Made by a program: the position numbers and the translations under genes | Source of the DNA: Pseudomonadota bacterium | Lineage (GTDB): Bacteria; Pseudomonadota; Alphaproteobacteria; Rhizobiales; Beijerinckiaceae | Reading direction: 5' to 3' | NCBI GenBank assembly: GCA_023386155.1 | Contig: JAEWKH010000126.1 | Coordinates: forward strand, 1 to 62,092 | Length of the DNA stretch: 62,092 nucleotides | The notes under the pieces: model-generated | Databases searched by the model: none | The model's input: only the letters and a program-made list of their open reading frames with translations | What the model was told of the DNA's origin: nothing | Shown here: in pieces, positions 33,633 through 42,333 of the stretch | Layout of the letters: each line of letters opens with the position of its first letter | How positions within the stretch are numbered: the stretch's first letter is position 1

Positions 33633-34562
33633 TCACGGGCTATCTTGAACCGCGATCCGTTCGAGGCCGTGAAAAACGCTCATGGAGTCACGGCGGGCGA
33701 TACCGATGAGGGTGATGTCGAGAAGCCGTGCCCGCTCCAAGGCCAGGGAGGTCGGCGCCGAGATCGCGATGAGGGTTCTTGCGCCGAAGGCCGCAACCTT
33801 CTCCACCAGTTCGAAGGAGCAGCGGCTTGTGACGAGGACGAAACCGCTGTCCCGCTCCGTGCCGGCCCGGCAGAGCGCGCCGATGAGCTTGTCGAGCGCA
33901 TTGTGCCGCCCGACATCCTCGCGGACGCACCTTATCGTTCCATCGAGATCAGCCCAGGCAGCCGCATGCACGGCATGGGTCAACTTGTTGAGAGACTGAT
34001 TTTGTTCAAGGGCGAGGAGAGCCGCGCGAATGGCCGACAGGGGGATGACCGGCGCACTTCCTTCCGGAGCGAGGGCTTGCCGCAGAGCGTCCAGATCGTC
34101 GATGCCGCACAATCCGCAGCCTGTTCGCCCCGACAAGGCGCGCTTTCGCGCGAGATGCTCGTGCAGTCGGTTCGGCGTCAGCTCGATCGCAAGCCGAAGC
34201 CCGTTCTCCTCGGGTTCCGTGCGAATTCCGCGGATGTCTGACGGCTCCCGGATGACGCCCTCGGTCAAGCTGAAGCCCACAGCGAAGTCTTCGAGATCCG
34301 ACGGCGTCGTCATCATGACCGCAAATGGAATTCCGCCATAGACCAGGTTGACCGGAACTTCCGCGGGAATTGTCCTTGTCCCGTGGAGGGGATCGGGATG
34401 CTCGAAGGAGATCACGGCCATCGGGGCGTCCACCGCCGTGGGATTGTGCGGATCGTCAGAGGAAGCGCCCGGGAAGGACTGGCTTCGATCGCCGGGGCTC
34501 TGCCACCCGCTGCGATGCAGCCTGTCGACAAGATCCTCAGACCCCTTGTGATCACCCGGCAT
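33633..34562 (-). CDS. fdhD: Formate dehydrogenase sulfurtransferase FdhD
   Basis: A 309-residue protein that passes sulfur from a cysteine desulfurase to the molybdenum cofactor of formate dehydrogenase. The functional CxxC is in RTGCGLCGIDD, followed by QSLNKLTHAVHAAAW and EDVGRHNALDKLIG, FVLVTSRCSFELVEKVA and LIGIARRDSMSVF. GAGAGGAG lies 6 bases before ATG 34562. It is divergent from selD and near the formate dehydrogenase operon it serves. The 250 bases between it and the ABC operon hold no gene. Confidence 0.95.
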   Translation of the reverse strand: MPGDHKGSEDLVDRLHRSGWQSPGDRSQSFPGASSDDPHNPTAVDAPMAVISFEHPDPLHGTRTIPAEVPVNLVYGGIPFAVMMTTPSDLEDFAVGFSLTEGVIREPSDIRGIRTEPEENGLRLAIELTPNRLHEHLARKRALSGRTGCGLCGIDDLDALRQALAPEGSAPVIPLSAIRAALLALEQNQSLNKLTHAVHAAAWADLDGTIRCVREDVGRHNALDKLIGALCRAGTERDSGFVLVTSRCSFELVEKVAAFGARTLIAISAPTSLALERARLLDITLIGIARRDSMSVFHGLERIAVQDSP

Positions 34563-34772
34563 CGCAAACTCCTCTCCGGCCGATCCGCTTGAACACCTTC
34601 ATGGCAATATGTCTTGCAGCTTCCGCATTAGGGGCATTTCAGCCATCGGAATGCAAGGCCTTGCCCCATGCGCCGGACGAACCGCGGGCAGAGGAACCGT
34701 CAAGCGGCTTTGCCCGGGGTTTGCATAATCCGCAAAGGTCTGGAACCATGCGCCCAGGTACGGAGGCTTCAG

Positions 34773-35819
34773 ATGGACACGCAGAATGTTCGGCTCAGTC
34801 ATTTGTCCCATGGCGGCGGGTGCGGCTGCAAACTGGCGCCGGCCGTTCTCCAGCAGCTTCTCTCCGAGCAGCCGACTGCCGGGCCGTTCCAGAGCCTCCT
34901 CGTCGGCACCGAGACGGCGGACGATGCGGCCGTCTGGCAGCTGAACGACGAGACCTGCATCATCGCGACGACCGATTTCTTCATGCCGATGGTCGACGAT
35001 CCGTTCGATTTCGGACGCATCGCGGCAACCAATGCCATTTCCGACGTCTATGCGATGGGCGGGCGCCCGATCATGGCGCTGGCGATCCTCGGCATGCCCC
35101 TGGGCAAGATCGCACCTGCCACCGTCCGCGAGATCCTGAAAGGTGGTGCAGAAATCTGCGCCGCGGCCGGCATCCCGGTGGCAGGGGGCCATTCCATCGA
35201 CTGTCCTGAACCGGTCTATGGGCTCGCCGTGATCGGCACGGCGAAGCCCGACGAAATCCGCCGCAACAGCGGCGCGCGGGCGGGCGATGCGCTGATCCTG
35301 ACGAAGGCCCTCGGCGTCGGCATCTATTCGGCCGCGTTCAAGAAGGATGCGCTCTCCACCGATGCCTATGCGGAGATGATGGGCTCGGTCACTCTTCTGA
35401 ACAGGATCGGCGCCGAGCTCGCCCAGGATTCCGACGTCCATGCCATGACGGATGTCACGGGCTTCGGCATTCTCGGCCATTCCCTCGAAATGGCCCGTGG
35501 ATCAGGGCTGTCCTTGACCATCGACCGCGGCCGTCTTCCCCTGTTCCGGGACGCCGTGTCGCTTGCGCAGAACGCCTACGTTACAGGGGCCTCGACCCGC
35601 AACTGGGACAGCTACGGCGACAGCATCGTGCTGCCTGAAGGACTCGAGCTTTGGCAGAGGCAGCTTCTCACGGACCCGCAGACCTCGGGCGGCCTCCTCG
35701 TCGCCTGTGCGTCGGATCGGGCGGAGCAGATTCTCGGGCGCATCGTCGAGGCGGGTTATCCATCCGCCCGCATCGTGGGCCGTGCCGAGGCGGGTCCTTC
35801 CCAGGTCAGGGTGACCTGA
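34773..35819 (+). CDS. selD: Selenide, water dikinase (selenophosphate synthase)
   Basis: A 348-residue enzyme making selenophosphate from selenide and ATP, the selenium donor for tRNA-Sec. The start at 34773 has CGGAGG upstream, while upstream frame extensions are compositionally poor. The N-terminal catalytic site is SHGGGCGCKLAP, with Cys and Lys and no selenocysteine. ATP- and metal-binding blocks follow: DDAAVWQLNDETCIIATTDF, TNAISDVYAMGGRPIMALAI, GGHSIDCPEPVYGLAVIG and MTDVTGFGILGHSLEMARG, with QTSGGLLVA near the end. It completes the Sec-synthesis set encoded nearby. Confidence 0.96.
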   Translation: MDTQNVRLSHLSHGGGCGCKLAPAVLQQLLSEQPTAGPFQSLLVGTETADDAAVWQLNDETCIIATTDFFMPMVDDPFDFGRIAATNAISDVYAMGGRPIMALAILGMPLGKIAPATVREILKGGAEICAAAGIPVAGGHSIDCPEPVYGLAVIGTAKPDEIRRNSGARAGDALILTKALGVGIYSAAFKKDALSTDAYAEMMGSVTLLNRIGAELAQDSDVHAMTDVTGFGILGHSLEMARGSGLSLTIDRGRLPLFRDAVSLAQNAYVTGASTRNWDSYGDSIVLPEGLELWQRQLLTDPQTSGGLLVACASDRAEQILGRIVEAGYPSARIVGRAEAGPSQVRVT

Positions 35820-35885
35820 CAGTCTTCGGAACCCGCCGCGCCTCACAACGTTGCTCCAGAGCTTAGCTTAGAGGAGCCGGACGCC

Positions 35886-36221
35886 ATGCGTGCCTCCACG
35901 ATCGTTGCCGTCGCAGTCCTGGGCCTGTCGACGCCCTGCTGGGCGCAAACGGCAGCACAGCCCCCTTGCCCGGAGGAGCCGTCGACCACCGCTGCCACGT
36001 CTCCCGACCCGAACAGCCAGGCCTCCGGCACATCGCCGGGCACGGCCGGATCGTCCGGCTGGACGGGCGGGTTGGGCGGCTCCTTCATCGGCACGGCTCC
36101 GAAAGGGCCGACGCCGGAATCGCCATCGGATCATCCGGCGACAGCAAGCGGTCTCGATCCGATGAAAAGCGCAGCGGCGGCTCCGGCCGGCTCGGCCCGC
36201 GGGTGCGCGCCGTCACGGTGA
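35886..36221 (+). CDS. Small exported Gly/Ser/Thr-rich protein (GWTGG..GGS type)
   Basis: A 111-residue protein with AGAGGAG upstream and signal peptide MRASTIVAVAVLGLSTPCWA. The mature part is low complexity with the block GSSGWTGGLGGSFIGTAPKG and HPATASGLDP. I have seen this block as a recurrent signature of small exported proteins in Hyphomicrobiales, sometimes annotated as exopolysaccharide-related. The C-terminal 20 residues look weaker. It converges on selB. Function is unknown. Confidence 0.6.
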   Translation: MRASTIVAVAVLGLSTPCWAQTAAQPPCPEEPSTTAATSPDPNSQASGTSPGTAGSSGWTGGLGGSFIGTAPKGPTPESPSDHPATASGLDPMKSAAAAPAGSARGCAPSR

Positions 36222-36236
36222 GGGCAGTACGGACTG

Positions 36237-38315
36237 CTATCCTGGCCGTGGCGCCGGACCGGTCAGTGAAGATGGCGGAAGAGAGTGGGAGTCGAACCCA
36301 CCTAGGACCGGCTCGCGGCCCCACCCGGATTTGAAGTCCGGACGCCCCACCGGGGACGCCTCTCCTCCATGAGCGTTTTCGAACGGCGGAATCGCTCGGA
36401 AGAGATCCAGCCGATGCGGATTGATGCGACGAAGATCGCCACGGCGCAAGGTGACGCCATGGCGATCGAAGAATTCGAGGATCTGGATCGCGACCTTGCG
36501 CCCGTTCTGAACGCAGTCACGGAATTGCGCGGCCGTGAACTGCCCGTCCAGGGCCTGCTGGCCAAGCCCCTGAACGATGCCGACCATCTCGGCGACGGTG
36601 TTGCGCAGGAAGAAGTGATCGTGCGCGACCTCGTCGAGCTGCCCGAGGCGGCTCAAGAGCTTGCAGAGGCCGCGGATCTCGTCCTCGCCAGCATCGAACA
36701 GGCCGGCGATGTCGCGCACACGCGGCGGGCGGAAACGCTCGGCCCCCTCCAGATGCGGTCGGATTGTCCGCCACAGCTGCTCCTCGTGCTCGCCGAGGCG
36801 CACCTCGTGCTCCGGCAGCCGCATCCATGAACCGTCGACCTTGATCCGGCCTCCTGCGACGAGGGACTGCACCGCAGCGCGGAACGCCGGCGCAGGCAGG
36901 CGCGGCTCGCATTGCAGGCGCAGGCGCTCGAAGCCCATGCCCTGGAGGTCCGGGTTCGCCCTGTGGAATGCGCCGAGGGTGTCGAGCAAGCCGCTCTCGA
37001 ACGCCAGCCAGCGCTCCCTTTCGAGAGCAAGAAGGGTCGATCCCGAGGCGAGACGCACGAATCCCAGCCTGTCAGCGATGTCGGTCACGGCATCGAGAGG
37101 CATGGCCCTGTCCCGCGCGAATGCCGGGAGATCGAAGAAGTAGGGCGGCACCGAGGCGATGCTCCGCATGGCGAGAGCCGGATCGGCCTCGACCAGGGCG
37201 GAGATCTGCGCACGCCGCTCCTCGCCCCGCCTGTGACGGGCCGGGGCGCGCAGGTCTATGAAGAAGCCGCCGCCGATGGTCCGCTGGGCGGACGTGTCCC
37301 GCACGACGAAGGTGTCATGCGCCGCGGCGGCGATCGGGCGGTCGAGGACGAGCTGAACCACACTCGTCTCGCCCGGCTGGACAGGATCGTCCTGCAGCAG
37401 AACGACCCGAGCCCCGACCTCCACGGCGGCATGATGCAGGCGGACAGGAAACCATTGGCCGACGGACTTCCTCTCGCTCGGGAGAATGCGCACGCTCGCG
37501 TCGATCCGGTCGGTCGGCGCATGAAGCTCGGGGGTGAGCACCATGTCGCCTCGGGCGATGCTGTCTTTCGATATGCCCTCCCCTGCCAGATTGAGAGCGC
37601 AACGTTGCCCCGCGATCCCGCGCTCCGCGGCACGGTTCTGGGCATGGATCGAGCGCACGCGGGCGGGGCGCCCGGAGGGGCTGACGATCACCTGATCGCC
37701 GACGGAAACCGCACCGGACAGAACGGTTCCCGTCACCACGGTGCCTGCACCCGGCAGGATGAAGCTGCGGTCGACCGACAGGCGAAAGAGACCGGCGGCA
37801 TCCCGCGCCCGCCGGACGGCGGCGGCCGTCCGCAAATGCTCCTTCAGGAGCTCGATCCCTTCTCCCGTGACCGCGGAAACGGGAATGATCGGACATTCCG
37901 CCAAAGTCGTTCCGGCGACAACATTGCGGATCTGCGCGGCTGCCTCGGTACGGCGGTCTTCGTCGGCAAGATCGGCCTTGCTGAGAACGACGACGCCCTG
38001 CCTGATCCCCAGAATGTCGATGATGGCCACATGTTCGAGCGTCTGCGGCTTCACGGCATCGTCGGCTGCAACCACGAGCATTACGAAGTCGACGCCGCTC
38101 GCGCCGGCCACCATGGTATGGACGAAGCGCTCGTGGCCGGGCACATCCACGAATCCGATCACATCGCCGTTGTCCTGCGGCCAATAGGCGAAGCCGAGAT
38201 CGATGGTGATGCCGCGCGCCTTCTCCTCCTTGAGGCGATCCGCATCGATGCCGGTCAGCGCCTTGACCAGCGCCGTCTTGCCGTGATCGATGTGGCCCGC
38301 CGTGCCGACGATCAT
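36237..38315 (-). CDS. selB: Selenocysteine-specific elongation factor SelB
   Basis: A 692-residue GTPase that delivers Sec-tRNA-Sec to in-frame UGA codons next to SECIS hairpins. Its GTPase motifs are GTAGHIDHGKTALVKAL, RGITIDLGFA, DVPGHERF and SKAD. EF-Tu-like domains II/III follow (GAGTVVTGTVLSGAVSVGD), then C-terminal winged helices (about 400-650) ending LRRGDLRRINPHRLDLF, which bind SECIS. Its ATG overlaps the selA stop. No stop codon occurs before tRNA-Sec. The frame runs through the whole tRNA gene (GGEASPVGRPDFKSGWGREP is translated tRNA) and stops at TAG 36237, giving about 55 residues beyond the usual end. Confidence 0.95.
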   Translation of the reverse strand: MIVGTAGHIDHGKTALVKALTGIDADRLKEEKARGITIDLGFAYWPQDNGDVIGFVDVPGHERFVHTMVAGASGVDFVMLVVAADDAVKPQTLEHVAIIDILGIRQGVVVLSKADLADEDRRTEAAAQIRNVVAGTTLAECPIIPVSAVTGEGIELLKEHLRTAAAVRRARDAAGLFRLSVDRSFILPGAGTVVTGTVLSGAVSVGDQVIVSPSGRPARVRSIHAQNRAAERGIAGQRCALNLAGEGISKDSIARGDMVLTPELHAPTDRIDASVRILPSERKSVGQWFPVRLHHAAVEVGARVVLLQDDPVQPGETSVVQLVLDRPIAAAAHDTFVVRDTSAQRTIGGGFFIDLRAPARHRRGEERRAQISALVEADPALAMRSIASVPPYFFDLPAFARDRAMPLDAVTDIADRLGFVRLASGSTLLALERERWLAFESGLLDTLGAFHRANPDLQGMGFERLRLQCEPRLPAPAFRAAVQSLVAGGRIKVDGSWMRLPEHEVRLGEHEEQLWRTIRPHLEGAERFRPPRVRDIAGLFDAGEDEIRGLCKLLSRLGQLDEVAHDHFFLRNTVAEMVGIVQGLGQQALDGQFTAAQFRDCVQNGRKVAIQILEFFDRHGVTLRRGDLRRINPHRLDLFRAIPPFENAHGGEASPVGRPDFKSGWGREPVLGGFDSHSLPPSSLTGPAPRPG
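36273..36368 (-). tRNA. selC: tRNA-Sec (anticodon UCA)
   Basis: A 96-nt tRNA with encoded CCA. The 8-bp acceptor stem pairs GGAGGAGA with TCTCTTCC (one G-T pair) and is followed by discriminator G. The anticodon loop ACTTCAAAT carries TCA at 36332-36334. There is a long variable arm (GGGGCCGCGAGCCGGTCC) and a T-arm GTGGGTTCGACTCCCAC. Length, 8-bp acceptor stem and anticodon identify it as the selenocysteine tRNA. It is wholly contained in the selB reading frame on the same strand. Confidence 0.96.
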
Positions 38316-39715
38316 AGGGCAGCCTCGAAACGCAGGGACGAGAGGTTTTCTCGAAACAAGCTCTCGTCTTCCAGGCACCTGAAATCGAAATGAAGCGCGC
38401 CCTCGGCGACGCGGCCGATCACGGGCCAGGGCAGGTGCCGGAAAGCCGCGCTCAACGCCGCGACGGCGCCGCCTCCTCCCTCCGGCCTCAAGGAGAGCCC
38501 AAAGCTCGGGATCGTATCGAGCGGCAACGCGCCGGAGCCGATCTGGCTTGCGCATGGCGCGGCTTCGACGCCAACCTTGCATCCCAGAACGCCCGCCAGG
38601 GCGGGCGCAAGGCGAAGGGCCTGCTGTCGAATGTCCTCGACGGGGCGCGCCAGGAAGCGAACGGTTGGAAGCCTCTGCGCGAGCCGGTCAGGGTCCCGAA
38701 AGAGCTTCAACGTCGCCTCAATGGCCGCCAGCCGCACCTTGTCGACCCGCAGGGCGCGCTTCATGGGGTTGCGGTTGACGGCGTCGATCAGGTCCTTGCG
38801 TCCGACGATGAAGCCCGCCTGCGGCCCGCCGAGGAGCTTGTCTCCGGAGAACGTGACGAGATCCGCGCCCTCCTCCACCGCTTCGCGGACCGTCGGTTCC
38901 TTCCTGAGGCCGAGGCGGGAGAGATCGACGAGCGTTCCCGAACCGAGATCGTTGACGAGCGGCATCCCATGCTGCCCGGCAATCTTCGCAAGCTCACGGG
39001 CGCCAACCTCCGCCGTGAAACCCTCGATACGATAGTTCGATGTATGGACCTTCAGGATCAGTCCGGTTTCGGGTCCCAGGGCGCCCGCGTAATCGCGCGG
39101 ATGGGTGCGGTTCGTGGTGCCGACCTCGCGCAGGCGTGCCCCTGCCCGTGCCATGATCTCGGGCATGCGGAACGCGCCGCCGATCTCGATCAACTCCCCG
39201 CGGGAGACGATGGCCTCCCTGTCCTGCGCGAAGGTATTGAGGACGAGGAGCACCGCAGCCGCGTTGTTGTTGACGAGGGTCGCGTCCTCCGCGCCCGTCA
39301 GTTCGCAGATGAGGGCGCGGACATGATCGTCACGCTCCCCTCTCTTGCCGCCATCGAGATCGAATTCGAGGGAAACGGCGTGGCGCATGGCGGCGGTCGC
39401 CGCCGCCACGGCCTCTTCCGCCAAGATCGCACGGCCGAGGTTGGTGTGCAGCACGGTGCCGGTGAGATTGAAGAGCGGCTTGAGCCTCTGACCGGCCCGC
39501 GCATCGAGACGAGAGAGCACGGAGGCGACGATCCCCTCCTCGTCGATCCTGGTTCCGGCCTGTGCCTCTTGGCGCAGGGCGGCAAGGGTTTCGCGGATGG
39601 CGTTCGTCGCTTCCGAGCGGCCGTGCTTCTCCACGAGAACCCCGATGTCGGGCCAGCGCAGCACCCGGTCGACCGAGGGAAGGCTGCGCAAGGGGGAAAG
39701 GGCCGCCTCGGCCAT
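38312..39715 (-). CDS. selA: L-seryl-tRNA(Sec) selenium transferase
   Basis: A 467-residue PLP enzyme that turns Ser-tRNA-Sec into Sec-tRNA-Sec with selenophosphate. Family blocks are LPSVDRVLRWPDIGVLVEKH, FNLTGTVLHTNLGRAIL, NNNAAAVLLVLNTFA, SRGELIEIGGAFRMPEIM and the PLP-lysine motif VTFSGDKLLGGPQAGFIVG. The start at 39715 lies 2 bases after the fdhE stop, and its stop overlaps the selB ATG, so fdhE-selA-selB are translationally linked. Confidence 0.96.
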   Translation of the reverse strand: MAEAALSPLRSLPSVDRVLRWPDIGVLVEKHGRSEATNAIRETLAALRQEAQAGTRIDEEGIVASVLSRLDARAGQRLKPLFNLTGTVLHTNLGRAILAEEAVAAATAAMRHAVSLEFDLDGGKRGERDDHVRALICELTGAEDATLVNNNAAAVLLVLNTFAQDREAIVSRGELIEIGGAFRMPEIMARAGARLREVGTTNRTHPRDYAGALGPETGLILKVHTSNYRIEGFTAEVGARELAKIAGQHGMPLVNDLGSGTLVDLSRLGLRKEPTVREAVEEGADLVTFSGDKLLGGPQAGFIVGRKDLIDAVNRNPMKRALRVDKVRLAAIEATLKLFRDPDRLAQRLPTVRFLARPVEDIRQQALRLAPALAGVLGCKVGVEAAPCASQIGSGALPLDTIPSFGLSLRPEGGGGAVAALSAAFRHLPWPVIGRVAEGALHFDFRCLEDESLFRENLSSLRFEAAL

Positions 39716-39717
39716 GG

Positions 39718-40635
39718 CTAGATCCCGAGCAGGAAGGGGTTGAAACTGCCGCGCCGGTAGATCCCGTCCCGCAGGAGAATGTCGAGCCCGAGACTGGCGA
39801 TGTCGTCTGCAACCGGATCCAGGGCGGCGTCCTTCTGCTGGTACAGGATTTTGACATAGCTGCGACAATTGTCGCAGCATTCCGCCTTGATCGTTCCGGC
39901 CCCGCCTTCGATCTCCTGGTAGCCGATTCCCTTTCCTGAGCTGCACAGCACGCATTTCACGCGCACGACATTCCACAGCGTGCCACACAGGGAGCATGAG
40001 CAGTAGCGCGTTCCTTCCGCTTCCATCCATTCCACGACGAGGGATGAGACCGGCGGGCCTCCGCAGCATGGACAAGCGCCATCCCCGATCCGGACGATCC
40101 TGTTCTTATCGAGCTTCGCCGCGAGCCTTGCGAAATGAACCTGCAATCCTGCCGCCACATAAACATGCTCGGCGATGGCATCGGCCGGAACCGCATTCGC
40201 AAGAACATCGCGCACCATGCCGCGCCTCTGGTCCGGCGCGGCCCCCTTCACGCGTTCGAGGGCGGCATGCGCCTCATCCGGCTTGGCAAGAGGTACAACA
40301 GCATCGAAGAGGCGGCTCAGGGTTTCGCCAAGGACATCGCCAAGCTCGGTCTGGTTGCGGTCGAGCGGCGGCATGCGGAACTCGCGGGCGCGGTCGAGCG
40401 CATCGGGCGGAGGAAGCTCAGGCTCGGGCAGCCCATCCTGGATGGCGCCCTGGGCCGCAGCGATCCCGGCGACGAAACGCAGGTAGGGAGACAGATCGCT
40501 CGTCTGCGCCAGGAATTCGAGACGCGCTCTTCGTGCCTCGAACAATCTGCCGGGATCCGGCAAGCGGGCGAGCGGCGGAGCCGGGACCCGGCCGATGGAG
40601 GCAGGATTGGGCTCGACGGAACCGGAATGTGTCAT
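39718..40635 (-). CDS. fdhE: Formate dehydrogenase accessory protein FdhE
   Basis: A 305-residue cytoplasmic maturation factor. The C-terminal half holds four CxxC motifs expected to bind iron in the rubredoxin-like FdhE fold: ACPCCGG, CSLCGT, CVLCSS and CCDNCRS. The N-terminal part is helical with DLSPYLRFVAGIAAAQ. It is encoded between the fdoI and selA genes, 41 bases after fdoI. Confidence 0.92.
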   Translation of the reverse strand: MTHSGSVEPNPASIGRVPAPPLARLPDPGRLFEARRARLEFLAQTSDLSPYLRFVAGIAAAQGAIQDGLPEPELPPPDALDRAREFRMPPLDRNQTELGDVLGETLSRLFDAVVPLAKPDEAHAALERVKGAAPDQRRGMVRDVLANAVPADAIAEHVYVAAGLQVHFARLAAKLDKNRIVRIGDGACPCCGGPPVSSLVVEWMEAEGTRYCSCSLCGTLWNVVRVKCVLCSSGKGIGYQEIEGGAGTIKAECCDNCRSYVKILYQQKDAALDPVADDIASLGLDILLRDGIYRRGSFNPFLLGI

Positions 40636-40676
40636 GCAACCTCACGAACCGCACGGGCCACGTGTGATGACGGCGC

Positions 40677-41372
40677 CTATTCGGCGGGCGTCGCCGGCTT
40701 CTTGATTCTATGGCGCTCCGCCAGTTCCTTCAACCAGAGCCGATGGTGCCGCCACGCCCAGCCCCCCGTCACCGATCCGCGCGTCATGGCGCGCAGCGTG
40801 CCCCTGGCCCAGAACGCCGCGTAGACATGGAGGATCCAGATACAGATGAGCGCGACCGCCGCGAGGGAGTGGAGAAGGACCGCAACGCGTTTCTGCGGGA
40901 TGGTGGTCCAGTCGTAGAAATACTGATCCCAGATCGCGGCGCCTGTGATGATCAAGGCAATGATCAGGAGCGACATGGCCCAGAAATTGAATTTCTGTAT
41001 CGGATTGTAGCGCCCGGCTTCGGGAACTTTTTCCTCATCCCCCTTGATCATGTCGCCGGCATGCGCGAGCCATTGCCGGTCGGCCTTCTCCGGCAGGTTG
41101 GCCCGCCAGAAGCGGATGAAAAGCCCGGCGAAGCTGAAGAACAGAAGAACGCCGATCCAGGGATGGAAGGCGCGCGCCTCCTGTCCGCCCCCGAACAGGC
41201 CCGTGAGGAAGAACAGGGACGGATGGAAGAAGGCGAGGCCCGACAGCGCAAGAAGGATGAGCGACACCGCCGTGATCCAGTGGTTGATGCGCGCGCCCAG
41301 GTTATACCGGTCGACGACAACCGGCTTGCCTGGGTGAATGGCATCCTCCTTCTCGATGCTCGTCGTTGCCAT
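40677..41372 (-). CDS. fdoI: Formate dehydrogenase cytochrome b subunit (gamma)
   Basis: A 231-residue membrane protein with four helices that carries two haem b groups and passes electrons from the iron-sulfur subunit to quinone. Candidate haem ligands are His in ARINHWITAVSLILLALSG, FHPWIGVLLFF and LLHSLAAVALICIWILHVYA. The N-terminus starts MATTSIEKEDAIHPGKPVVV. Its start codon overlaps the fdoH stop by one base (TGATG). Size is normal for the FdnI/FdoI family. Confidence 0.93.
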   Translation of the reverse strand: MATTSIEKEDAIHPGKPVVVDRYNLGARINHWITAVSLILLALSGLAFFHPSLFFLTGLFGGGQEARAFHPWIGVLLFFSFAGLFIRFWRANLPEKADRQWLAHAGDMIKGDEEKVPEAGRYNPIQKFNFWAMSLLIIALIITGAAIWDQYFYDWTTIPQKRVAVLLHSLAAVALICIWILHVYAAFWARGTLRAMTRGSVTGGWAWRHHRLWLKELAERHRIKKPATPAE

Positions 41373-42322
41373 CAGGTCTTCTCCTTCACGAGATCCTCGG
41401 CCTTCTCCTCATCCTCCCGGGTGACGCGATTGGGCCCGGTCAACGCCGAGTGAAGGACGCCGGCCGCCGCTGCGAGCCCCAGGGCCGCGAAGCCGACATA
41501 CTTCGCCACGCCCTTCCAGGCATTGACGACAGGGCTGATCCTCGGATCCCGGGGCAGGTTCGAGTAGATCTCCGGCTGGTCGTTGTGATGCAGAACATAC
41601 ATCACGTGGGTTCCGCCGACGCCGGGCGGGTCGTAGAGCCCGGCTTGCTCGTAGCCGCGCGACTTGAGGTCCTCGATCCGGCTGTCGGCCAGCTTCTTCA
41701 TGTCCTCCTTGGTGCCGAAGGTGATCGCGTGGGTCGGACAGGCCTTTGCGCAGGCCGGCCCCTGCCCCACTGCGACGCGGTCCGAGCAGAGCGTGCACTT
41801 GTAGGCCGTGTGATCCACCTTCGAGATGCGCGGGATGTTGAACGGGCACCCTTTGATGCAGTAGCCGCAGCCGATGCAGTTTTCGTGGATGAAGTCCACG
41901 ATGCCGTTGGAATACTGCACGATGGCTCCGGGCGCCGGGCAGGCCTTCAGGCAGCCTGGATCCGCGCAATGCATGCAGCCATCCTTGCGGATCAGCCACT
42001 CGAGATTGCCCGTCTGCGGGTTATCCCACTCGGAGAAACGCATCAGGGTGAACATGTCGGGGGTCAGATCATGCGGGTTCTCGTAGATGCCCACATTGGT
42101 CTCGATCGCCGGCTTGGTGTCGTTCCATTCCACGCAGGCCGACTGGCAGGCCTTGCAGCCGATGCATTTCGACACGTCGATGAGCTTCGCCACGGGCTCC
42201 AGCTGTCTCGCGGGCGGCGGGACAGTGGAGGCGGAGCGGCGAATGAGGTCCCGCTCCCCCAGATTCGCAGCGGTGGGTGCGACCGGAGGATTGCTGGTCG
42301 CGGTATGGGGACTTGGTTCCAT
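41372..42322 (-). CDS. fdoH: Formate dehydrogenase iron-sulfur subunit (beta)
   Basis: A 316-residue subunit with four ferredoxin-type cysteine clusters: CIGCKACQSAC, CMHCADPGCLKAC, CIGCGYCIKGC and CTLCSDRVAVGQGPACAKAC. A single C-terminal membrane anchor follows (YVGFAALGLAAAAGVLHSAL). It wires FdoG to the cytochrome b subunit. The start at 42322 has GAGGAGAAG upstream and lies 11 bases after the fdoG stop. Confidence 0.95.
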   Translation of the reverse strand: MEPSPHTATSNPPVAPTAANLGERDLIRRSASTVPPPARQLEPVAKLIDVSKCIGCKACQSACVEWNDTKPAIETNVGIYENPHDLTPDMFTLMRFSEWDNPQTGNLEWLIRKDGCMHCADPGCLKACPAPGAIVQYSNGIVDFIHENCIGCGYCIKGCPFNIPRISKVDHTAYKCTLCSDRVAVGQGPACAKACPTHAITFGTKEDMKKLADSRIEDLKSRGYEQAGLYDPPGVGGTHVMYVLHHNDQPEIYSNLPRDPRISPVVNAWKGVAKYVGFAALGLAAAAGVLHSALTGPNRVTREDEEKAEDLVKEKT

Positions 42323-42333
42323 TCCACTTCTCC

